Assembly: GCA_035493475.1 (NCBI GenBank)
Contig: DATJIF010000212.1
Coordinates: forward strand, 25,529-89,528
Length of the DNA: 64,000 bases
From: Actinospica sp035493475
GTDB taxonomy: Bacteria > Actinomycetota > Actinomycetes > Streptomycetales > Catenulisporaceae
Reading direction: 5' to 3'
How positions within the stretch are numbered: the first letter of the stretch is position 1; each line of letters opens with the position of its first letter. The notes below the pieces were generated by a model. It saw nothing but the letters and a program-made list of their open reading frames with translations. It searched no databases and had not been told where the DNA came from. Of the stretch, positions 24,354 through 33,823 are shown piece after piece. Made by a program: the position numbers and the translations under genes.

Positions 24354-24483
24354 CAAAATCCGCGCCGACGTGGGCGGGCTGCTCGTACCGTATCCGGAAC
24401 AGGGCCGCACGCCAGGTCAGCGCGCCCTATCATGACCCGGGAAAGTATGTCGTGGACACGTGCGGACAGGTGGAGAGCGCGAG

Positions 24484-25692
24484 ATGACGGCCGGTGGCGA
24501 GCGGATCACGATCGGGTTCTCCGAGCAGCCCCGGCCGCGCGCCGTGGACCGCGGCGCCGACAACACCCGCGGCCGGCTGTTCGCGGAGATCCTGACCTCG
24601 GGCCCGCTCTCCCGCACCCAACTGGCACAGCGCAGCGGACTCTCCCAGTCCACCGTCACCAAGGTCGTCAACCCGCTGATCGACGCCGGTTTCGTAGCGG
24701 AGACCGGCGAACAGTCCACCGGCATAGGCCGCCCTCAGCGCCTGCTGGCGGTCGCCGCCGACCGACGTGCCGCGATCGGCGTGAAGATCGGCCCCAACGC
24801 GGTGACCGGCGTACTCACCGACCTGCGCGCCCAGGTGATCGGCCAGCGCACAAGGCCCCTGACCGCAGGCCACGACCCGTCCGCCGCCCTCTCCGCCGCG
24901 GCAGCCGTCGTCTGGGACCTCCTGGCCGGCCATGTAGGCGCCCGAGAAAAACTGATCGGCGTAGGAGTAGGCCTAGGCGGTCACGTGTCGGCAGCCGAGG
25001 GACGCGTCGTACGATCCGGCGTCCTCGGCTGGAACGACGTAGAAGTAAGCGCCCCACTAGCCGCGGCGACAGGCGTAGCCACCGTCATCGGCAACGACGT
25101 AGACACCCTCGCCGTAGCCGAACGCTGGTTCGGCGCAGGCCGCGACGTGGACGGATTCGCCTTGGTCACAGTGGGCCCAGGCGTAGGCTGCGGCCTGTTC
25201 CTAGGCGGCGAACTCGTCACCGGCGTAGGCGGCCTGGCCGGAGAACTAGGCCACATCCCCATGCTCGCCGACGGCCCCAAGTGCACCTGCGGCAACCACG
25301 GCTGCCTGGAAACCCTAGCCTCCGACGACGCCGTCCTCAGACGCATCGCCGACGACGGCGGCCACTGCGCCACCATCGAAGAAGCCGTAACCGCAGCACG
25401 TGACGGCGACCCCAGCGCCGTGGCAGCCTTCGAAGCCATGGGCACCGCCCTGGGCCGCGGCCTCGCCACCCTCTGCAACCTGGTCAACCCCGGCCGCATC
25501 GTCCTGGCCGGAGAACGCGCCGGAGCCTTCGACCTCTTCGGCCCCGCCTGCACCCAAGCCTGGCGCGCCCAAGCCTTCTCCACCGCCGCCACCGACTGCG
25601 AACTCATCGTCGACGTCACCGACGACTCCCTCTGGGCCCGAGGCGCCGCCTGCCTAGTAATCCGCGACGCCGTGGGCATGCCCCAGCCCTGA
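24484..25692 (+). CDS. ROK-family transcriptional repressor (first of two tandem paralogues)
   Basis: A 402-residue ROK repressor. The N-terminal winged helix (about 20-75) includes SRTQLAQRSGLSQSTVTKVV. The sugar-kinase-like domain has the ROK signature GLAGELGHIPMLADGPKCTC followed by CGNHGCLE, the zinc-binding loop. It is divergent from the GH27 gene and 242 bases upstream of a second ROK gene of similar length and sequence. Likely effector: a mono- or oligosaccharide from alpha-glucan breakdown. The stretch of about 24930-25330 uses many GTA, CTA and GGA codons, unlike neighbouring genes. ATG 24484 is chosen over an in-frame GTG at 24460 because GGAGAG lies 9 bases upstream. Confidence 0.88.
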   Translation: MTAGGERITIGFSEQPRPRAVDRGADNTRGRLFAEILTSGPLSRTQLAQRSGLSQSTVTKVVNPLIDAGFVAETGEQSTGIGRPQRLLAVAADRRAAIGVKIGPNAVTGVLTDLRAQVIGQRTRPLTAGHDPSAALSAAAAVVWDLLAGHVGAREKLIGVGVGLGGHVSAAEGRVVRSGVLGWNDVEVSAPLAAATGVATVIGNDVDTLAVAERWFGAGRDVDGFALVTVGPGVGCGLFLGGELVTGVGGLAGELGHIPMLADGPKCTCGNHGCLETLASDDAVLRRIADDGGHCATIEEAVTAARDGDPSAVAAFEAMGTALGRGLATLCNLVNPGRIVLAGERAGAFDLFGPACTQAWRAQAFSTAATDCELIVDVTDDSLWARGAACLVIRDAVGMPQP

Positions 25693-25854
25693 CCCCTCGA
25701 TACGGCGAGGCGCGCCCGTTGAACCGAACGACATTGGGTATGTAGTAGGCGATCGGCCCGGACGTAGCCGGCGGGGCGGCAAGATCGTCGACTGCTGAGT
25801 CCCGTCACCGTCCGGTCGCGCGGATGTCACGACTCCGACGTCGATGCCAATTTT

Positions 25855-25888
25855 TTTCTTGACTCACGAAAATCAGTGGCGCCATACT
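25855..25888 (+). promoter_or_regulatory. Promoter of the second ROK gene / ABC operon
   Basis: TTTCTTGACT: -35 TTGACT (25859-25864), an 18-base spacer and CATACT (25883-25888), followed by GGGAGGGGG and ATG 25935. The TTTCTTGAC element is identical to that of the GH27 gene on the other side of the first ROK gene. The surrounding TTTTC / GAAAA forms a partial inverted repeat, suggesting ROK control. Confidence 0.5.
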
Positions 25889-25934
25889 CCCTGACACGCA
25901 GTCGTTGTCGAGGCCTAGGGAGGGGGTTGCCATC

Positions 25935-27182
25935 ATGCGAGCGACGGAACTGCTCGGGGAGGCGACTCGGGCCGAGATCTTCGGGCAGGTGCTCACGGCC
26001 GGGCCGATCTCCCGGTCCGGGCTCGCGGCTCGGTTGGGGCTCTCTCCCTCCACGGTGACGCGGCTGCTACCGCCGCTGCTCGAAGCCGACTACATCCGTG
26101 AGGAGGCCGAGCCGGGGCCCGCAGCGGGACCTGGGCGACCTCAGCGGTTGTTGAGCGTCAATCTGGAGCGGCATCTCGTGGTCGGCGTGAAGATAGCGCC
26201 GAACGTGGTGTCGGGCGTGGTCACCGACATGGGCGCGCGAGTGCTCGCGCGGGCGTCGCTCGACATCGACGGCTGCGCGCCGGAGATCGCTTTGAACGCG
26301 GCCGGGCGGCTCGTGCGGCGGCTGCTCGGTTCGGTCCCGCAGGGCACGGTGCGCACGCTCGGTGTCGGCGTCGGGCTCGGCGGACACGTGGACGCCGCGT
26401 CGGGGATCTGCCGGTATTCGGGGATCCTCGGTTGGCGCGACGTGGACGTGGCGTCGCCGCTCGCAGCCGCTACCGGCCTTCCAGTGGTCGTCGGCAACGA
26501 TGTCAATGCTCTGGTAGTTGCGCAGCGCTGGTTCGGCGCGGGCCGCGAATCGGACACGTTCGCCGTCGTCACGATCGGCGCCGGGATCGGCTGCGGACTG
26601 CTGGTCGGCGGCGCGCTGTTCACCGGGTCGTCCGGGCTGGCAGCGGAGTTCGGCCACATCCCGATCGACCCGGCCGGGCCGGTCTGCACCTGCGGGCGGC
26701 GCGGCTGCCTGGAGGCGCTGGCCTGCTCGGAGTCGGTACTCGCACGACTGCGTCACGTGGGCATCGCACTGCCGGACATCGCAGCAGCGGCAGCCCTAGC
26801 CCGCACTGAACCCGCAGCGTTCGGGCCCGAGCCGTTTGAGCCCACAGCTTCGGATGTTCGGGCGGCGCGGGCTGCGTTCGCGGCGGCGGGGGATGCGTTG
26901 GGGCGGGGGCTGGCGACGCTGTGCAATCTGATCAATCCCGAGCTGGTGATTCTGGCCGGCGAGGGTGTGTCGGTGTACGACCTGCTGCGGCCGGCTGTGC
27001 ACGACGCTCTGTCCCACCACGCTTTCTCCTCCGCCGCGGCCGACTGCACCGTCCTGGTCGATCCCGTGGACGACGACATGTGGACGCGTGGCGCGGCCTG
27101 CCTGGTGCTCCGGGCTACCGTGCGCGCGCCGCTGCTGTCGAAGCACCACCCACCCGCAACACGACCCTCACTCGCGGCCTGA
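25935..27182 (+). CDS. ROK-family transcriptional repressor (second tandem paralogue)
   Basis: A 415-residue ROK protein closely similar to the preceding one: winged helix with SRSGLAARLGLSPSTVTRLL, central GIGCGLLVGGALFTGSSGLA, ROK motif EFGHIPIDPAGPVCTCGRRG and ATLCNLINPELVILAGEG. It starts at ATG 25935 behind GGGAGGGGG. The binding-protein gene follows after 28 bases on the same strand, so it is the promoter-proximal gene of an ABC-transporter/GH13 operon and probably autoregulates it. It has a 30-residue C-terminal extension (APLLSKHHPPATRPSLAA) missing from the other copy. Confidence 0.88.
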   Translation: MRATELLGEATRAEIFGQVLTAGPISRSGLAARLGLSPSTVTRLLPPLLEADYIREEAEPGPAAGPGRPQRLLSVNLERHLVVGVKIAPNVVSGVVTDMGARVLARASLDIDGCAPEIALNAAGRLVRRLLGSVPQGTVRTLGVGVGLGGHVDAASGICRYSGILGWRDVDVASPLAAATGLPVVVGNDVNALVVAQRWFGAGRESDTFAVVTIGAGIGCGLLVGGALFTGSSGLAAEFGHIPIDPAGPVCTCGRRGCLEALACSESVLARLRHVGIALPDIAAAAALARTEPAAFGPEPFEPTASDVRAARAAFAAAGDALGRGLATLCNLINPELVILAGEGVSVYDLLRPAVHDALSHHAFSSAAADCTVLVDPVDDDMWTRGAACLVLRATVRAPLLSKHHPPATRPSLAA

Positions 27183-27210
27183 GCCGCCTGAATCGCAAGG
27201 AAGCGATCTG

Positions 27211-28575
27211 ATGACAGCGTTGACGAGAACCGTGACGAACGTGACGAAGAACGCGACGAAGACCAGGCGCCGGACCGCGGCCACGGCAGTGACGGCCGCC
27301 GCCGTGCTCGCGCTCGGCACCGCGTGCTCCTCGTCCTCGGGCTCGACCACCGCCCCGGCGGCGACGGGCTCGGCGTCCGGCACGATCACCTGGTTCGCCA
27401 ACCAGTTCGGCCCGACCTCGAGTGACGTGCGCAAGACCCTGATCGCCGACTTCGAGAAGCAGTACCCGAACATCAAGGTGAACCTGGAGCAGGCGCCGAG
27501 CGACTCGGACACCTACCGCTCCACGCTGATCACCCAGATATCGGGCGGGTCGAGCAGCTTCGACGTCTACAACGGCGACGTGGTGTGGCCCGCGCAGTTC
27601 GGCAAGCAGAGCCTCGCGCTGCCGCTGAACTCGTACTTCGACTCGTCGTACTGGAACACCTTCTCCAACGGCCTGGTCACGAGCCTGACGTACAAGGGCC
27701 AGACGTACGCGGTGCCGCTGTTCACCGACAACGCGTTCCTGTTCTACCGCAAGGACCTGCTCGCCAAGGCGCACCTGCCGGTCCCGACCACCTGGGAGCA
27801 GCTGCAGTCGGAGGCCGCGACCCTGCAGAAGGACGGCCTGGTCAAGTACGGCTTCGCCGCGCAGTTCAGCTCGTACGAGGGCCTGACCTGTGACTTCACC
27901 GAGTTCGCGGCGGACGCGGGCGGCTCGACGGTCAGCTCGGACGGCACCAAGGCCACCATCGACTCGGCCGCCGACCAGAAGGCGCTGACCTACATGCGCG
28001 GCCTGATCACCTCGGGCGTGGCGCCGGCCGCGATCACCACCTTCCAGGAGCAGCAGTCCGAGACCCTGTTCACCTCCGGCCAGACCGCGTTCCTGCGCAA
28101 CTGGACGTACGCGTACGCGGACTCGAACACGCAGGGCACGTCGAAGGTGGCGGGCAACGTCGGCGTGACGAACCTGCCGACGTTCGCCGGCCAGGCCGCC
28201 CCCGGCTACTCCGTGACCGGCGGCTGGAACCTGTACATCAACCCGCACAGCAAGAACCTCGCCGCGGACGTCGACTTCCTGAAGTGGATGACCGGGACGC
28301 AGGCGCAGACCATCATCGCCGAGCAGGGCGGCGAGATCCCGACCGTCGCGAGCGTGCTGCAGAACTCCGCGGTGCAGGCCACCAACCCGGCCTTCCCGAT
28401 CGCGGCGAAGAACAAGCTGAACGCCCGTCCGTCGTTCGTGGCGCAGTACTCGCAGGTGAGCGCCGCGATCTACAACAACGTGAACGCCGCGCTGTCCGGT
28501 TCGACGAGTCCGGCGGCCGCGCTGTCCTCGGCGAGCAGCCAGATCAACACGGCCCTGCAGAGCAACGGTCTGTGA
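27211..28575 (+). CDS. Sugar ABC transporter extracellular binding lipoprotein
   Basis: A 454-residue lipoprotein: Arg-rich n-region (TKTRRRTAATAV), hydrophobic core and lipobox LGTAC near residue 37, so it is anchored by a lipidated cysteine. The mature domain is a family 1 (MalE-like) binding protein (SGTITWFANQFGPTSSDVRK, FDVYNGDVVWPAQF, VPLFTDNAFLFYRKDLL, DFLKWMTG). It is followed directly by two permease genes and a GH13 alpha-glucosidase, so isomalto- or malto-oligosaccharides are the expected ligands. Ribosome site AAGGAAG precedes ATG 27211. Confidence 0.93.
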   Translation: MTALTRTVTNVTKNATKTRRRTAATAVTAAAVLALGTACSSSSGSTTAPAATGSASGTITWFANQFGPTSSDVRKTLIADFEKQYPNIKVNLEQAPSDSDTYRSTLITQISGGSSSFDVYNGDVVWPAQFGKQSLALPLNSYFDSSYWNTFSNGLVTSLTYKGQTYAVPLFTDNAFLFYRKDLLAKAHLPVPTTWEQLQSEAATLQKDGLVKYGFAAQFSSYEGLTCDFTEFAADAGGSTVSSDGTKATIDSAADQKALTYMRGLITSGVAPAAITTFQEQQSETLFTSGQTAFLRNWTYAYADSNTQGTSKVAGNVGVTNLPTFAGQAAPGYSVTGGWNLYINPHSKNLAADVDFLKWMTGTQAQTIIAEQGGEIPTVASVLQNSAVQATNPAFPIAAKNKLNARPSFVAQYSQVSAAIYNNVNAALSGSTSPAAALSSASSQINTALQSNGL

Positions 28576-28582
28576 TCCACCG

Positions 28583-29542
28583 ATGACCGTCGTCGATACT
28601 CGCGGAGACCGCGAGACGACCGGCGCGGTCGGCCCCGGCCGACCGCGCCGCGGGGGCCTGCGACGCTCGAACGCCCGGCTCGGCTGGGCGTTCGCGTCGC
28701 CGGCGCTGCTGGTCGTCGCCGCGGTGATGATCTTCCCCATCGTCTTCTCGATCGTGATGTCCTTCAGCAACGTCAACGTGACCGGCAACGGTTTCCAGCT
28801 GAACGGCACGACCGGCAAGAACTACTCGATCCTGTTCGGCTCGGACCGCTACTGGCACGACCTCGAGTTCACCGCGATATACACCGTCGTCACGGTGACC
28901 GCCGAGATGGTGCTCGGCACGCTGGTCGCGCTCGTGCTGGAACGGCTCACGGTCGGACGCGGCTGGCTGATGGCGCTGCTGCTGTTGCCGTGGGCGCTGA
29001 TCACGGTCGTGTCGGCACAGCTGTGGGCGTATATCTACAACGGCGTCTACGGCGTGCTCAACGCGATCCTGGGCTCCGTCGGCGTGCACAACGTCAACGT
29101 GCTGGGCACGCCGATGCAGGCCTCGATCGCGATGGGCGTCGCCGACGTGTGGAAGACGACGCCGTTCGTCGCGATCATGGTGCTCGCCGGGCTCGTCATG
29201 CTGCCCAGCGAGGTCGTCGAGGCGGCCCGGGTGGACGGCGCGCGCGGCTGGACGATCTTCTGGAAGATCCGGCTTCCGCTGCTGCGCCCGGCGCTCGCGG
29301 TGGCCGTGATGTTCCGCATCCTGCAGGCCTTCGGCCTGTTCGACCTGCCGTACGTGCTGACCAACGGCGGGCCCGGCACCAGCACCGAGTCGCTCGCCGT
29401 GCTCGGCTACAAGGTGCTCTTCAACGACCTCGAATTCGGACCCGGCGCGGCCGTCGCCGCGAGCACCGCGATCATCGTGCTCGTGGTCTGCCTTGTGTTC
29501 CTCAAGGTGTTCCGCACCCAGGTCGGCGAGCAGGAGGACTGA
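28583..29542 (+). CDS. Sugar ABC transporter permease, MalF type
   Basis: A 319-residue inner-membrane permease with six or so transmembrane segments beginning near residue 35 (GWAFASPALLVVAAVMIFPI). The EAA loop EAARVDGARGWTIFWKIRLP (about 212-232) contacts the ATPase. It starts 7 bases after the binding-protein stop and is followed 2 bases later by the second permease. There is no ATP-binding gene in the operon. In actinomycetes such importers usually borrow the shared ATPase MsiK, which is inferred here. Confidence 0.93.
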   Translation: MTVVDTRGDRETTGAVGPGRPRRGGLRRSNARLGWAFASPALLVVAAVMIFPIVFSIVMSFSNVNVTGNGFQLNGTTGKNYSILFGSDRYWHDLEFTAIYTVVTVTAEMVLGTLVALVLERLTVGRGWLMALLLLPWALITVVSAQLWAYIYNGVYGVLNAILGSVGVHNVNVLGTPMQASIAMGVADVWKTTPFVAIMVLAGLVMLPSEVVEAARVDGARGWTIFWKIRLPLLRPALAVAVMFRILQAFGLFDLPYVLTNGGPGTSTESLAVLGYKVLFNDLEFGPGAAVAASTAIIVLVVCLVFLKVFRTQVGEQED

Positions 29543-29544
29543 CC

Positions 29545-30366
29545 ATGGCCAGACGCCGCAAGAACCTGGGCACGAACATCGCCGCCATCGCCGTCGCGGC
29601 CTTCGTCGCGCTGCCGCTGTACTGGATGGTCGCCTCGGCCTTCAAGGGCCAGGCGGACATCACCTCGGCGGCCGCGGTCCCGCCGCATCCGACGACCGCC
29701 AACTTCAGCAACGCGTTCTCGAACTACGACTTCGGCACGTACCTGATGAACTCGGCGATCGTCGCCGTGGCCACGACCGTGATCGTGCTCGCGCTCGGCA
29801 CCTTCGCGGGCTACGCGCTGGCCCGGCTGCCGATGCGCGGCAAGACCTCGATCATGACCGCGCTGCTGATGATCTCGCTGTTCCCGACGATCGCCGTCGT
29901 CGCGCCGCTCTACCTGCTGCTGCGCGACATCGGCTGGCTCAACAGCTACCAGGGCCTCGTCCTGTCGTACACGGCGCTGATGCTGCCGTTCGCGATCTGG
30001 ATCCTGCGCAACTTCTTCCTCGGCATCCCGAAGGCGATGGAGGAGAGCGCGCGGGTGGACGGTGCCGGGCCGATCCGCACGGTGGTCACGGTGATCCTGC
30101 CGCAGGCGCTGCCGGGCGTCTTCACGGCGGGCGTCTTCACCTTCGTCGCCGCGTGGACCGAGTTCATCATCGCCCTGACCCTGAACAATTCCGACCACTA
30201 CCGCACCATCGCCGTCGGCATCGCGCTGTTCGGCGGGCAGTTCACCACCCCGTACGGGACCATTTTCGCCGCCTCGGCGGTGGCGATGCTCCCGATCGCC
30301 GTGCTCGTCCTGGTCTTCCGCCGCGCCGTGGTCTCCGGACTCACCGCCGGCGCGGTCAAGGGCTGA
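29545..30366 (+). CDS. Sugar ABC transporter permease, MalG type
   Basis: A 273-residue permease with six predicted transmembrane segments (first at about 10-30, IAAIAVAAFVALPLYWMVAS) and the EAA motif EESARVDGAGPIRTVVTVIL (about 169-188). It forms the heterodimer partner of the upstream permease. Ribosome site GGAGGA is embedded in the end of the preceding gene. The GH13 gene follows after 45 bases. Confidence 0.93.
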   Translation: MARRRKNLGTNIAAIAVAAFVALPLYWMVASAFKGQADITSAAAVPPHPTTANFSNAFSNYDFGTYLMNSAIVAVATTVIVLALGTFAGYALARLPMRGKTSIMTALLMISLFPTIAVVAPLYLLLRDIGWLNSYQGLVLSYTALMLPFAIWILRNFFLGIPKAMEESARVDGAGPIRTVVTVILPQALPGVFTAGVFTFVAAWTEFIIALTLNNSDHYRTIAVGIALFGGQFTTPYGTIFAASAVAMLPIAVLVLVFRRAVVSGLTAGAVKG

Positions 30367-30411
30367 CGAGCCAGGCGAGCCGTCCCCACGTCGAAAGGTC
30401 CGACCGCACCC

Positions 30412-32085
30412 GTGTCCGCGCCCACCACCGCACCCGGCTGGCTCACCGACGCCGTCCTCTACCAGATCTACCCGCAGTCCTTCGCGGACTCCGACGGGGA
30501 CGGCGTCGGCGACCTGCGCGGCATCGCCGAGCATCTCGACCACCTCGCGTGGCTCGGGGTCACCGCCGTCTGGCTCAACCCCTGCTTCGCCTCCCCGATG
30601 CGCGACGCCGGGTACGACGTGTCCGACTACCTCAGCATCGCCCCGCGCTACGGCTCGAACGACGATCTGGCCAAGCTCGTCGAGCAGGCGGCCGAGCGCG
30701 GGATCAAGGTTCTGCTCGACCTGGTCCCCGGCCACACCTCGGACCAGCACCCGTGGTTCCTCGCCTCCGCCGCCGATCCGGACGACCACCGGTACATCTG
30801 GACGGACGGCGGCGAGGCTGAAGGGTCCGGCGGCGCATCCGGCGGCACGTCAGCTGGCGGATCCGTCGGAGCGGGCGGCGCGGAGGGGCGGCTGCCTGCC
30901 GGGTTCGTGGCGTCGCCGGGATCACGGGGCGGCGGGTATCTGCCGAACTTCTTCGAGTTCCAGCCCGCGCTGAACTTCGGGTATGCGCGGCAGGATCCCG
31001 CGGAGCCGTGGCGGCAGCCGGTGGATGCGGAGGGGCCGCGGGCGAATCGGGCCGCGTTGCGCGAGATCATGACGCACTGGCTCGGGCTCGGCGTGGCGGG
31101 CTTTCGGGTCGACATGGCTTCGTCGCTGGTCAAGGACGATCCCGGCTTCGTGGAGACCGGGAAGCTCTGGTCCGAACTGCGCGACTGGCTGGACCGGGAG
31201 CATCCGGGGGCCGCGCTGCTCTCGGAGTGGGGCGATCCGGCCGTGTCGGTGCCCGCGGGCTTCCACGCGGATTTCTTCCTGCAGTTCGGCGGCGAGGGCT
31301 GGGGACTGCCGTACCGCTCGCTCTTCCAGACGGCGGACGGGACGGTGGACGCGGAGCACGCCGCGGAACCCTGCTACTTCGACGCGGCGGGCGAGGGCTC
31401 CGCGACGACGTTTCTTGCCGCCTACGCGCGCACGGTGGCGGCGATCGGCGAGCCCGGTCACGCCATTCTCCCCACCGCCAACCACGATTTCGCCCGCATG
31501 CACTGCGTGCCGCGTACCGCCGAGCAGCTCCCGGCGGCGTTCGCGTTCCAGCTGACCTTCCCGACCGTGCCCGCGATCTACTACGGGGACGAAATCGGCA
31601 TGCGCTACGTGCCGGACCTGCCGGAGAAGGAGGGCAGCGTCCTCGGCCCGCACTACAATCGCGCCGGTTCGCGCACGCCGATGCAGTGGAGTCCGGGTGC
31701 GAACGCCGGTTTCTCGTCCGGTCCCGCCGACCGGCTGTACCTCCCCGTCGACACCGAGCCCGGCGCCCCCGACGTCGCCACGCAGCGTGCCGACGAGAAC
31801 TCGCTCCTGCACGTCGTCAGAGACCTGATCACGCTGCGCCGCGAGAACCCCGAACTCGGCCCGACCGGCTCTCTCGAGGTCCTGCACGACGGCTACCCGC
31901 TCGCCTACATCCGCGGCGGACGGTTCCTCGTCGTCGTCAATCCGTCGGGCAGGCGGGTCGAGCTCGCCATCGACGGAAGATGGGATCCGGCCGCGGCGAC
32001 ACCGTGCGTGCGCGGCCGAGGAGTGGAGATCAGCGGCACGTCCGTCACCGCCGACCCCTTCGCATTCGGCGTCTTCCGGTTCTAG
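30412..32085 (+). CDS. GH13 alpha-glucosidase (oligo-1,6-glucosidase-like)
   Basis: A 557-residue cytoplasmic enzyme without a signal peptide. GH13 regions: I DLVPGHTSD, II GFRVDMASS (nucleophile Asp), III LLSEWGDP (acid Glu) and IV TANHDF (transition-state Asp). The opening LYQIYPQSFADSDGDGVGDL is typical of oligo-1,6-glucosidases. A 29-residue Gly/Ser/Ala/Glu-rich insertion (about 132-160) lies between region I and the barrel, where family members have a short loop. It closes the ABC operon and would hydrolyse imported isomalto- or related oligosaccharides to glucose. GTG 30412 follows GAAAGG; specificity for alpha-1,6 is inferred. Confidence 0.88.
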   Translation: MSAPTTAPGWLTDAVLYQIYPQSFADSDGDGVGDLRGIAEHLDHLAWLGVTAVWLNPCFASPMRDAGYDVSDYLSIAPRYGSNDDLAKLVEQAAERGIKVLLDLVPGHTSDQHPWFLASAADPDDHRYIWTDGGEAEGSGGASGGTSAGGSVGAGGAEGRLPAGFVASPGSRGGGYLPNFFEFQPALNFGYARQDPAEPWRQPVDAEGPRANRAALREIMTHWLGLGVAGFRVDMASSLVKDDPGFVETGKLWSELRDWLDREHPGAALLSEWGDPAVSVPAGFHADFFLQFGGEGWGLPYRSLFQTADGTVDAEHAAEPCYFDAAGEGSATTFLAAYARTVAAIGEPGHAILPTANHDFARMHCVPRTAEQLPAAFAFQLTFPTVPAIYYGDEIGMRYVPDLPEKEGSVLGPHYNRAGSRTPMQWSPGANAGFSSGPADRLYLPVDTEPGAPDVATQRADENSLLHVVRDLITLRRENPELGPTGSLEVLHDGYPLAYIRGGRFLVVVNPSGRRVELAIDGRWDPAAATPCVRGRGVEISGTSVTADPFAFGVFRF

Positions 32086-32113
32086 GTTGTAACGGTCCAC
32101 CACCCCGGGGGAG

Positions 32114-32721
<608 letters not shown>

Positions 32722-32725
<4 letters not shown>

Positions 32726-33687
32726 GCCGCGTTCACCGGCTTATCTGCCGGCTTGATCAGCGGCACGTCACGCGAGATCTCACGGAAGCCGAGGCCGTAG
32801 TACAAACCGCGCGCCGCAGGTTGTCCCGGCGAGCCCACGCATACGACCGTCGCGTGTTCGGCGCCCGCCGCGCGTGCCAGGTGCATGCCGTGCAGCATCA
32901 TCGCTCGCGCCAGGCCGAGGCGCCGGTAGTTCGGATGCGTGCCGACCGGCTCGAACTCGATGGACTTATTCACCGCGTCGAACCACATGATCGCCGAGCA
33001 CGCCATGGTCCCGTCCGGCGCCTCCACCAAAACGTGCAGATCCCCGCGATACGCCGTCGTCCCGCGCACACCCTCGTAACTCTCGGCCGTGTACGGCGAC
33101 GGTGTCCACGCATCCAGGTGCGCACGCACCGCAGCTTCCGGAGCGGCCTCGTCAGCGGTACGGAAGCGGAACCCGGCGGGCAGCACCGGCTGCTCGATCT
33201 CCGCGAGGTCACGCTGGTTGAGCTGGGTCCAGTCGCCGTCGTCGGCGAGCAACTTCGCGTCGGGCTCGTATCCGTGCGCCGCCCACCGCGCGAGCGCGTA
33301 CTCCTCAGCGTCCGTCGGCGAGAGGGTGCGCTCAAGCCCGGCTGCCACGTCTTCGTGCCAGGCGATCACCTCGTCGACCAGCTCGACGTGGTCGGGATGC
33401 ACTTGGTAGCTGAGCGAGGTCCCGGCGACGACCTTGACCGACCCGTCGTTGCGCCGGACCGTGCGCGGCATAAAAACCCATCCCCACGCCACGAGCTCGC
33501 CGCCGGAGAACCACAGGCGCCGCGGCCACGTGTCGCCGTACGCCGCGTGCCCCTTCCCCCAGACCCAGGCGAGTTCCCCGTACGAGGCCCCGGAGCTGAT
33601 CAGATCCGGCCGGACGGCCGTCACGCGCTGCGCCAAGCCCTGCATGAGCTCCACGTCCGCCGCGCTCAATAGCTCGAAGTCGGTCAC
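32722..33687 (-). CDS. GNAT-family N-acetyltransferase
   Basis: A 321-residue protein with two GNAT-like halves. The C-terminal half has the clear acetyl-CoA motif: VGTHPNYRRLGLARAMMLHG (motif A, R/QxxGxG/A-like) and then GLYYGLGFREISRDV. The N-terminal half (about 1-150: WVWGKGHAAYGDTWPRRLWF) resembles a degenerate domain. GTG 33687 is chosen because the reading (VTDFELLSAADVELMQGLAQ) begins a fold; upstream residues come from a repeat-rich region. It is coupled to the downstream kinase-like gene by an ATGA overlap. The acetylated substrate is unknown. Confidence 0.82.
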
Positions 33688-33734
33688 GTCTCGCCACTGT
33701 GCCAGCCCGCCGCCGCACCGTCGATCCGTTTTCC

Positions 33735-33795
33735 GCACGACGCGGCAGGGCGAGGCGGCAGGCGAGGCGGGGCGAGGCGGCGGCACGACGCGGCA
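33735..33795. repeat. Short tandem/direct repeats in the promoter gap
   Basis: Three copies of GGCGAGGCGG (33749-33758, 33761-33770, 33771-33780) are flanked by a 13-base direct repeat GCACGACGCGGCA (33735-33747 and 33783-33795). It lies between the divergent acetyltransferase and YbjQ-domain genes. It could be slippage-prone; no function is evident. Confidence 0.6.
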
Positions 33796-33823
33796 CGCCG
33801 TGTTGCGGCATGGCGCGGCTAGC

